Program-made: the position numbers and the translations under genes
Assembly: GCA_964023275.1 (NCBI GenBank)
Contig: OZ029917.1
Coordinates: 29,588,005-29,652,004, forward strand
Direction: 5' to 3'
Source: Norana najaformis
Lineage: Eukaryota; Annelida; Clitellata; Crassiclitellata; Hormogastridae
Length of the DNA: 64,000 nucleotides
Notes under the pieces: generated by a model
Told to the model about the DNA's origin: nothing
Database searches by the model: none
The model's input: only the letters and a program-made list of their open reading frames with translations
Part shown: positions 35,333 through 44,028 of the stretch, piece by piece
How positions within the stretch are numbered: the stretch's first letter is position 1
Layout of the letters: each line of letters starts with the position of its first letter

Positions 35333-36390
35333 ACCATAATCATAATCTCAAGATTTCTACAGCGACCAACGAAAGCTAAGTCGCAGGAACCAGCTTATTC
35401 ACAGGTGCTCAGTCAAGACAACATCGATAAGCAAAAGGGTTCGGTTCCAGGTCAAGATCCAAGAGTCAGGCAGTTGCACGGCTGTGGTGGATGGTGCCTG
35501 AAATTGAAGCATGAAGAGAGATAAGGGGAAGAGGAACACTCAGGATAAGATTTTTGGAAAAGAAATGTTTTCAGTTTTGAGTGAAAGACCAGCACAAAAA
35601 TTACAAGAGGTGAAATGTTGGTGAGTTCATATGCTGGATCAGATAATTGTTGTAATTCTGACAGGAGTTTAATTCCAGAGGGGCGGAGCAGTTATGGCTA
35701 AGGATCGATTTTCAATTTTAAGGATGAGGTGACGTGAGGGTGAACAAGTGTTAGGACAGAAGAGGAGTGGGTTGAACAGAGTGGTTGGATTTTAAATAAC
35801 TGACAAAGATAGGAGGATTGGGAGGATTGGTATGTTATAGGTAAGGGATAGATAGGACTTTGTACTCTATTCGTTCAGGTATTTTAAGCCAGTGAAGTGA
35901 TTTAAGAACTGGAATTATATGATGGTGTTTGGGAGATTTGATGACAGCACAAGCAAGAGCATTCTGGACAGCCTGAAGGCGGTTTATTTGAGTGGAATCT
36001 ATATTGAGGAAAAGTGAATTGCAGCAGTCTAGTTTTGCATGGACTATGGATGTGGCAATGGTAGATGCAGTTTTGAAGTCAAGCATAGCTCGGATTCTGC
36101 AAAGGTTGGAGATAAGCATAAAGCAAGAGCGGGAAAGATGGGTGACATGATCAGAAAATGTGAGGTTTTAGTAGAATATTACACCTCAATTGCAGACAGA
36201 AGAGTTAGGATTAAAGGTGTCAGTGGAGGCAGAGTGCAGGCTGAGAGAGACAGAGGGGTCAGGAATTTTTTTGAGCTGGTCGTGTATGCCAATAATTATG
36301 AATTCAGTTTTAGATGGGTTCAGGCACAAGATATTAGATGTCATTCAGGAGGAAATTTGTTTAACCACACAAAGAAGATGAAAATGCATT
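35333..36390 (-). mobile_element. LINE A 3' fragment inside the hAT
   Basis: Starts with the reversed ATTATG/ATTACG tail and GTAGAAATCTTGAG, then minus-strand coding [40 protein letters not shown] and [20 protein letters not shown]. It is 5'-truncated just upstream of motif C. ATGCAT occurs near both ends but is too short and too far from the tail to call a target duplication. Confidence 0.88.
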
Positions 36391-38640
36391 AAAAATGGTT
36401 CTAGCAATATGACTTATTCATAGATTTTCAGCCAGTCACAAGCCATGAATATGTTTTGATTCATTTCAGTCATTACCTCTGTTAATGTTTTCTTTAGAAG
36501 CACTAACTGTTTCAGGATCTGAAAAGCGCTATTCCATCTCGTCAAACAATAAGAGACAACACACAGTCCACTGAGGTCTTTAACCCGCTCCATCACCACT
36601 GAAGATTTTCTTATTTTCCCAACTAAGTTTCTAACGTTTGCAAGAAGAAGACTGTGTTCATCGGCTTTATAAATCTCTTTAATAACCATTTGAGTGAATG
36701 TGCCAAACAGGGCATTTGCTGATATGGTACGTCTACTGGTAGTGACATATCCATCTTGTCTTCCTCTCTTTCTTCTGTTTCCTGACCTTCTTCATCAGAA
36801 TCTGAATTATCATTCTCTGCCATCTTTTCATGAAACAGCCCTTCTTTTCCTGTAACAGCTTAACAGCCTTGATCATGTTGGCACCATTAACTGTGCCTAC
36901 TAGAATCACTTTATCAGGCAAAATGTCCCATTCGTGCATAGTCCCATATAAGCAATTTGATATCGCCTGGCCTGTGTGAGGATTTGAATTTTGTGTAAAG
37001 CAAGTGTTGCATGAATGGCTTTGTTCATCAAGGAAACAAGCAAATATTCCAAGGAAGGAACATAACGAGCCTTACTTTGATCAACTATCTAGGCAAATAG
37101 TTTTCTGCAAGCTTTCACTTTGTGAAGTAATGCTTTTTTGCCAGCAGTAAAATGTTCTATTACTGATTTTCTTATTGTTCTAGAGTACAGCGGCTGAACG
37201 CAGCTCAAACTTTGAATCAAATGCATGTTGCATTGCTTTGAAGGAAGGATGGTCCACCAGTGCTAGTGGATATCTAGTTTAAATTATTTAAAAAATTCAA
37301 GTATTTGATATGGAAAGCAGGCTTTCCTTATATTGTACTGAGTCTGTAGAATGCATTGTTATTTTCTTTAAAAAACGATCTTGCAAAGTCTGTTCTCGCA
37401 GCTTTGACTGATTTGACTGATTCTTCCAATTTTCCCTTTTTGTTTTTTTTTCTTTTGTATTTAAAAAAATGTGCACTTCTGTGTGATTACAAGAGATATG
37501 CAATTTAAGATTTGTTGTGTTTTCAAGTATAACATAGAAAAAACATTCTTGAAGTGATGCAGAAGAATGTGTTGAAATTAGGTCAAACAGTCAGCTCTAA
37601 TAAACTTTGAATTTTTCTAGTCCAACAGATGCACAAAAGCAGGCCATTCCTTATTAAGTTAAGCTTATTGTTACTGGTTAAAATTGCTAGGTCACCAGAC
37701 AACATAATAAATACATACCTGCAACACAAATGCCATATGGTTCTCCTTTATTGTTGAGAATATTACATCGAATCAAATCCTGGTCCTTTTCATAAACAAA
37801 GTATTCCCATGCAAAACTGTCACATTTTCTTCCTGACAATAATTTAACTAAACTCATGGTGAAACTAATTCTTTAGTAAATGAATATTTAATGAAAAGAA
37901 GTGTTCTGTAGACAGACGCCAACTAATGATGGGAACAATGAAATACCAGCACAACAGGAAGCTAGTCACGAGCGCCAGTAAAGTGCTTTGGCGGAAAATT
38001 TTATAAAAGGAAAAGTGTTAGCCACAAGTGCTGTAAAATTTGACACCACCTAAACATTATGGTTCACATGATTTCGTTCAAATTTACTTTATCATTCTTG
38101 TTTCTATTTTGTTCAACACCATCTTACTTTCATTTAATATAGTTTCAGTTCACAATTTCTTTTTGTTCTAATATTAGTTCATGAGACTGAATTACTAATT
38201 ATTTTTGTTTTCGTTTTTGTTACAACACTGACTTCATTTTGCAGAACATTATATTCTTAAGATAGGAATATCCACTTGTATCAGGCATCCGCTTTTATGT
38301 ACCTCTATAAATCTAGTACTCTTCCAATGTCCTTTTCTACATTTTTTGTGCTAAATGAACAATTTCACCATAATAATACATGGATAAAGTCAAATTTTCT
38401 TGTAGACCAATGCAGCATTAATATATGATTGTTTTCAATCCAAAACCAGGGTCCACAAATTTTGATTCAGCTTTCAGAAAACTTTAAAGATACAAATATT
38501 GTTGCTGAATTTAAGCTAAAATGCAAAAAAATTCTCCTGTTCTTGTACGCATTTGATTATGTACATGTTTTTTTTTGCAAATCAAGAGAAATGTGTGCAT
38601 ATTGTATTGTTTTGTATTGTATAGTACTGTATTTGATATC

Positions 38641-39384
38641 TTATATAGTGCTTCCTTCAGAACAAACTACTTAGAGGTGCTTCCAGCATGAGAACCCTGG
38701 GGAACAGGGAAATAAGAATGTCTTTAAACAACGAGCTGACTGAGCTCTATCACCAACAGTAACCCTTGCATGAAGTCCATTCCATAGAGATGTAATAGTG
38801 CTTGGTTTAGAAGCGTGATGTTCACTGGTGGGGAGGCTCGATAAGCTCATCAGTATAAAACAAGCAGATTTATTACTATCTTACCTAGTAGTAAACATAA
38901 ATCTGTTTGATTTATACTTAAAGCAATATTATTTATGTAAACATTTTTATAAAACCTGTATTTCAGTTATTGCAATGTATGCATTTTTTTCAATAAAAAG
39001 ACTGAACTGGATTATTAACTCTTCATAGAAGAATATTCTTGACTTCATGGTTTACGACTAATTTTATCAGTAATTCGTTTGATCTAATGTTACATTTTAA
39101 ATATGCATTACACATGCACACACACACAAACACACACACACAAGCACACACACAAACACACACACACTAATTTGAGGGGTTTTCAACACTGGGTGGTTAC
39201 TTTTCTGGGTGTTATTGCCTGGCGGTTTTATCCCAGAGTTATTGGTCTGACACAATTGTTTGATACTATTACATGGACTCTCATAAAGAAATAACACTAC
39301 TTTTATCAGTTGTCTTGGTCTCATGTTTAACTTTTAATCTTGAAACAAATTCATCCATATAAAAAAATAACAATGACTACTTAC
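38641..39384. other. Intron sequence with a (CA)n microsatellite
   Basis: Unassigned A+T-rich intron. 39111-39167 is a CA-repeat run with occasional AA and AG interruptions. No coding recognised. Confidence 0.6.
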
Positions 39385-39613
39385 TTCTACGTCTGTACTT
39401 CTGGCAACTTCCACAAAATGCTGTTGGTTTTCTAGGGTTTTCTCTATCTTGTCATCAGTCACACAAAAGATACGAAGGCTTGATTCACTGAGACTCTGCC
39501 TTTTCACAAATATGACAAACTTAGCAAAGAAGGGAACATTAATAACTTCCTTGTACAGTTCAGCAACCAAGTGAAGAGACACTTTCGTATTTCTGTATTC
39601 TATTAACCAAAAT
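39385..39613 (-). CDS. ZU5/UPA exon of the ankyrin-like host gene
   Basis: This 229 bp exon has acceptor TTTTTGCAG| and donor TAGAA|GTAAGT on the minus strand. It encodes FWLIEYRNTKVSLHLVAELY, KEVINVPFFAKFVIFVKRQS, ESSLRIFCVTDDKIEKTLEN and QQHFVEVARSTDVE. Ankyrins have the same order at the end of the second ZU5 and start of UPA: NFWLIDCR..V-P-Y-M-A-K-F-V-V-F-A-K..L-R-C-F-C-M-T-D-D-K-x-x-K-T-L-E-x-x-E-x-F-x-E-V-A-R-S-x-D-x-E. The similarity continues across the intron into 29593-29914. The intron holds the E2/RTE/D and hAT/A nests. It begins with one base of a split codon. Product is an ankyrin or a ZU5-UPA-Death protein acting at the membrane skeleton or in signalling; which cannot be decided without the N-terminal exons. 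Confidence 0.88.
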
Positions 39614-39734
39614 CTGCAAAAATAAAGACAGCCTTCAACATAATTTTATAAATTATTAATGAACCCTTGTCAAAACTGCCTAAATCTTTAGACATTTCCC
39701 TATCCGTCTTTTGTTTTGATCATTCAACATCACT

Positions 39735-40018
39735 TCGCCTCTTGCAATTCTGCACTGGTCTTTCACTCAAAACTGAAACCATTACTTGTCCAAAAATCTT
39801 ATCCTTATTTTTCTTTTTCCCCTTATCTCTCTTCTTGCTCCAATTTCAAACATCATCCAGCATAGCCGTCTGTGTGCCTGCCCGACTCCTGAATCTTGGA
39901 CCTGGAATTAAACATTTTCTGCCTATTTATTTTGTTTTGAGTGAGCGCCTGTGAATAAGCTGGTTTCTGCAACTTAGCTTCACAGGCCACTGTAGAAATC
40001 TTGAGATTACGATTATGA
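39735..40018 (+). mobile_element. LINE A 3' end fragment
   Basis: Holds the C-terminal and 3' untranslated end of LINE A (SFTQN-type coding, TTTGTTTTGAGTGAGCGCCTG, GTAGAAATCTTGAG) and ends with ATTACG/ATTATG hexamers at 40000-40018. About 280 bp remain. Confidence 0.85.
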
Positions 40019-40504
40019 TTTTGTCCCATTTTAAAATCAGTTTATAATTCCTCAGTTCAGCAGCTATATGTATTAATGTCTCCAAGATTAATTCCAAGGG
40101 GTGAAAGAAATTTTTGGGTGTAGTTTAATCTGTGGAGACACACATACAGCACATGAAACACCAAAATTCACAAGAAACTGTAACAGGCCCTATAGGCCTA
40201 ATCACGTTAGAAATCACACTTATTGTGCATTTAAAATGATAAAGTATACCAATACACCTACTGTAAAAATAAGAAACATTGATTTTTGCTTGTGATTTCA
40301 ATTAATGCCTAATTATGTTGCTTAAAGAAACTTCAACATGGTTTACAAGTGCCATACATAAAACTATTTAAGCAACACCTGCAGCAGAGTCTCATACTGT
40401 CCAAATGTTGGTGTACTTTCATGGATTCCTGCTCACCATGCAAACCACAATGGTCATCTGCTATTGTAACCGGGTTTCAACCCTTTGCATTGTGCTGAGT
40501 GCTC
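40019..40504. other. No recognised feature
   Basis: Upstream of LINE B and 5' of the exon at 39385. I searched the minus strand here for further ZU5 coding and saw none. Confidence 0.35.
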
Positions 40505-40680
40505 CATCATGGAAGTAAGTAAGTAAGTCAGTCAGTCAGTAAGTAATGCATTTGTTAGCATGCCTATGTCCATCGACAGAGAGAAGAATCATAGGCATGG
40601 GTGGGTCACAGCAGTCAGACAATAAAAGCAAGGCGATATCCATAATATCATAGCTGATGAATGTCTGGACATTTTTTCTT
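40505..40680 (-). repeat. Shared LINE 3' untranslated repeat with (ACTT)n tail
   Basis: 40513-40548 is an AAGT/CAGT tetranucleotide run. 40547-40675 matches 6795-6900, including AATCATAGG-x-ATGGGTGGG and CAGTCAGACAA. In the first locus this is the 3' end of a minus-strand LINE, so the same is inferred here. Confidence 0.7.
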
Positions 40681-42136
40681 TAATAGAGACGTGGATTACT
40701 CCTGAGGTACCGGATTGTATCAAACTATGAGTGGCCCCCAAAGGCTTTTCCATTTTGCATGTTCACTGGCGGCCTGTCGACGGCAGCCCTGGCCGAGGCA
40801 GTGGTCTTGCAGTCATCTACCGTTCCACCATTAAAATCACTGTCCATCCTCTGTCTGACTCCTTTCGCCCATCATCGTATGAGCTTTAGTTGGTCTGAGT
40901 AGGTAACATGGCATCCTCTTTGATCGTCGCCAACATCTCTCATCTACCATCAAGTTCCATTCATACCTTCTATGACGAATTTTCAGATATGATTTCCACA
41001 ATTACTGCCAATACTATTGATTGTCTGCTTGTCTATTGCAATTTTAACTCTCCAGGCAGTAATGGAAATCATACTGATGATGCTTTAGATGACTTATTAA
41101 CATCATATGATCTCAAACAACACGCTTTGACTACAACTCGCAATGGAAATATACTGATCACTGATTGCCCTGCGATGGTTGGAAATGTCAGGGTCAATGA
41201 TACTGGCTGTAACTCTGACCACAGTCTTATAACTGCAACAATGGCAATGGGTATATCCAGCCATTCAGTTTCATTTTCATATTGGCCGATCAAGCAGGTC
41301 AACACAGTCGAGTTTGAGCAGGCTCTGTTCAACACTGAACTCTTTCTGAACCAACCCAGACAGCAGATGCTTTTGTGAAGCAATTCTTTACTGTTGTTCT
41401 GAGGGTGCTGGATAAAGTTGTGCCTGTTCGTACCTGCTTTAGAAGACCTGCCAAGCCAATCACAAAATGGCTTTCTAATGAAGCGAAGCAGGCCAAGTGT
41501 GATCATTGTCCTCTGGAACATCATTGGAAGAAAACTCAGCAGCAAAACTGCCTATCGAAGAGTGTGCAGGTAGTCTAGCAACCTAATCATAACATCTTGA
41601 CAGCAGTTCTACTGTAACCAGTTGGACATTGCCGAAACTTCTAAAGACCGATGGAGCATCATAAAGCAGCTGCTTCACTCTTCGGACAGTTCTTGCTATG
41701 AATCTAGTGACCTTGAAGACAAAAGGCAATGTCTATGTTTTTCAAAATTTTTTGCTGCCCAAATTTTTAACTTAAAATCTGCAATATCAAAGCCTAGGTC
41801 TGGGTTAAACAGGACAAGACTGTTTATTGTTCAACATACTGGCAATGAGTTCTGTACCTTACCTGTTGCTACAGTACATAAAGTTGCTAGACTCATTGGA
41901 AATGTTCCATCTAAGTCATCACAACTTGATTTCATTCCAACTTTCTTATTAAATCCTGCTCTGATGTGTTTTCCATCCTCATCGCTCATCTGGCTAATCT
42001 CTTCTTTTGCAAAGGCCATTTTCCCTCTGCTTTTAAAACTGCTCTTGTGACACCTGTATTAAAAAAGCCTGATCTAGATAAGGACTGTATCACTAATTAA
42101 TATTATAGACCTATTTCCAATCTGGACAATGTCTTT

Positions 42137-42300
42137 AAAATGGCTTTCTAATGAAGCGAAGCAGGCCAAGTGTGATCATTGTCCTCTGGAACATCATTGG
42201 AAGAAAACTCAGCAGGAAAACTGCCTATCGAAGAGTGTGAAATTTTGAAAAACATAGACATTGCCTTTTGTCTTCAAGGTCACTAGATTCATAGCAAGAA
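42137..42300. repeat. Mosaic templated insertion inside LINE B
   Basis: 42137-42239 repeats 41464-41566 in direct orientation with one mismatch. It is joined to 42240-42300, which is the exact reverse complement of 41690-41750. Both sources lie within the same LINE B copy. The left junction shares AAAA with the host. A CTTA run follows at 42303-42328, after which LINE B coding resumes (LFLEHLQGHAT). Confidence 0.95.
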
Positions 42301-42302
42301 TA

Positions 42303-42328
42303 ACTTACTTACTTACTTACTTACTTAG
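42303..42328. repeat. (CTTA)n run
   Basis: About six CTTA units close the mosaic insertion. Similar tetranucleotide tails end LINE B-like 3' regions at 6775 and 40513. Confidence 0.85.
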
Positions 42329-42559
42329 AACACCTATTTCTAGAGCATCTTCAGGGGCATGCAACATCTTAAAATTTTAGTTCTTTTCAGTCTGCTTGTC
42401 ACAAACATCATTCAACTGAGACTGATTTCACTGGCACACTTAAAAAAACATTTAGTTCAGTGGATGCTGGCAAAGCATCTCTTGATTTGAGTGCTGCATT
42501 TTACACTGTAGATAAAGGTATTTTGTTGTCTCACTTCTATACATCATTTGGAGTTCCAG

Positions 42560-43448
42560 GTTCTGCTCTTCCCTGCTGTTTGCAATAGTAATGGAAGCCA
42601 TATCAGAATATGTCAGAAGAGAAGTACCATGGGATATGTTGTATGCTGAGGACCTCAAGTGGCAGATGATGCAGCGACAAAGATACAAGGGCATTTCACT
42701 GAATGGCAGAGGGCACTGGAGAGCAAAATGAATATCAATAAAACAGAGACCATGGTTTGTTCCAAAATGGATGAGACACTTGTGGTCAAGGACATCACAG
42801 GAAATGCATTGAAACAAGTAGAAACCTTTAAATATCTTGGGTTAGTAATGAATGCTAAGGGAGGATGCAAACATGATGCTAAGAACAGGATTAAGGCAGC
42901 GTGGCAAAAATGGAAAGACTTATCGGGCATATTATGCGATGTCAAAATGTCGGTTCAATTCAAAGGAAATGTATACAAAACAATGATAAGACCAGTGATG
43001 ATATAAGGAGCAGAAGCCTGGACATGGACATAAGAGGAGGAGAAGCTGCTGGAGAGAACAGAAATGAGAATGCTGCGATGGATACTTGGAATCTCACTGA
43101 AAGACAAGAAAAGGAATGAGTATATCAGACAGATGTTGGTTGAGAGTGGCATGTATATCTCTGACAAGGTACGAGAAGCCAGGTTGAGATGGTATGGTCA
43201 TGTGATGAGGAAAGAGGAGGAAAGCTGCATTAAAAGAATTATCACAGCAGAGGTTTATGGATGACACAGTCGCGGACAACAAAAGAAGAGATGGGGAAAC
43301 ATGATTCAGCAAGACCTAAAATCCTCAGACTGAAGAAAGAAGAAACTGGAGATAGAAACAAATGGAAAAAAGAATCCATGTGCCCAATCCCTCCCCTAGG
43401 AGGGATTAATTCCAGCCAGAAGGAAAGAAGAAGAAAGTTCTGCTCTTC
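42560..43448 (+). mobile_element. 5'-truncated RTE-like LINE inside LINE B
   Basis: Element 42572-43436 with the perfect 12 bp duplication GTTCTGCTCTTC (42560-42571, 43437-43448). It starts within RT (LLFAIVMEAISEYVRREVPW, MLYAEDL for the YADD box), then FTEWQRALESKMNINKTETM, YLGLVMNAKGGCKHDAKNRI, MRMLRWILGISLKDKKRNEY and RLRWYGHVMRKEEE. The 3' end is CCAGCCAGAAGGAAAGAAG. LINE B reading resumes directly after the second duplication. Confidence 0.95.
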
Positions 43449-44028
43449 TCTGGATATCTTCATATCTGATTGATCGTTCTCAACAACTCACTATAGACTC
43501 ATCTCAGTCTGATCCTGTTGCCTGTCATTCAGGTGTGCCTCAGGGTTCAGTCCTTGGGCCTCTTCTATTTTCAATGTTTATTTCGCCCATTTGTCAAATT
43601 GCACACGTGCATAATACAATCGTCCAGCAATATACTGATAATACTCACCTCTACATTGCTCTTATCTGCTAAAGAACCCTCAGCTAAAACTGAAGTTGGA
43701 CACTGCTTGTCCTCTGTTCACATTTGGCTCTGTTTTAGTGACCTTGCAACCAACCCAGATAACTCAGAGGCAATTCGTTTTACAACTCATGAGCATATGC
43801 AGTCTTTCTCTTCACATTCATCTGTAGACTGTGCAGGAACCAAAATCCCATTATCTGACAAAATTAAAACTCTTTATGTTACCACAGACAACAACCTTAC
43901 TATGACTTCACATGTGTCTTTTATTTGCAGGTCTTGTTTCTAACATATCAGGCCATTTTGTCACATCATACATTCTCTGAATGCTGACAAGGCTTGTGCA
44001 CTTGTTGGTCCTCAATTAGACTGTCTGC

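Larger units (their letters stand above)
34300..38238 (-). mobile_element. hAT DNA transposon relic
   Basis: Element 34308-38230 with an 8 bp duplication ACTTCATT (34300-34307, 38231-38238), the hAT hallmark. The right end, read on the minus strand, is CAGTGTTGTAACAAAAACG; the left end CAGAGTTATCATAGT is decayed. Minus-strand coding pieces: MSLVKLLSGRKCDSFAWEYF at 37719-37857 with a splice donor, resembling a BED-finger start; NGANMIKAVKLLQ and YQQMPCLAHSLKWLLKRFI at 36640-36900 (D-N-A-x-N-M and C-x-A-H blocks of the RNase H-fold core); TRWNSAFQILKQL at 36530; and the dimerisation domain AGQAYVERTFSLCDLLTAGR at 34640-34860. Stops and frame breaks make it defective. It interrupts LINE E2 and contains a LINE A fragment. 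Confidence 0.9.
30560..38600 (+). mobile_element. LINE 'E2' split by an RTE nest and a hAT
   Basis: Plus-strand pieces follow one another in element order: TLVYKSGDISDLNN and ISVLPYISKVLEKL (30590-30730); YGFKKS, DVFLDLSKAFDMVDYDILVG and CGLPQDSVLGP (33470-33775); KSLGIINKSI and VNTLYATEV (34130-34220); then NEQFHHNNTW, FSIQNQGPQ and FKLKCKKILL (38340-38550). The gaps are an RTE copy (TSD AATTTTGTTG) and a hAT (TSD ACTTCATT). It resembles LINE E but is a different family. Heavily decayed 3' of motif A; the 3' end near 38590-38640 is TTGTA-rich. Confidence 0.8.
40681..44028 (+). mobile_element. LINE 'B' copy (CR1-like) with nested insertions
   Basis: Endonuclease remnants come first: IETWITPEVPDC near 40680, GSGLAVIYRSTI, then the 40908-41378 frame with LLVYCNFNSPGSNGNHTDDA and GCNSDHSLITATM (the S-D-H catalytic motif). 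The linker follows (KDRWSIIKQLLHSSDSSCYE, LDFIPTFLLNPA), then NIIDLFPIWT, ETDFTGTLKKTF and LDLSAAFYTVDKGILLSHFY, and after the RTE insertion [18 protein letters not shown]-like motif B and QQYTDNTHLYI (YADD changed to YTDN). It ends near HSLNADKACALVG at 44025. Multiple frameshifts; inactive. Confidence 0.88.

Noticed and set aside
35305-36395. ATGCAT as target duplication of the LINE A fragment in the hAT
   Set aside because: Six bases, and about 16 bases away from the tail on one side; chance is likely.
39103-39324. Open frames over the CA repeat
   Set aside because: Simple-sequence translation (His-Thr and Cys-Val runs).
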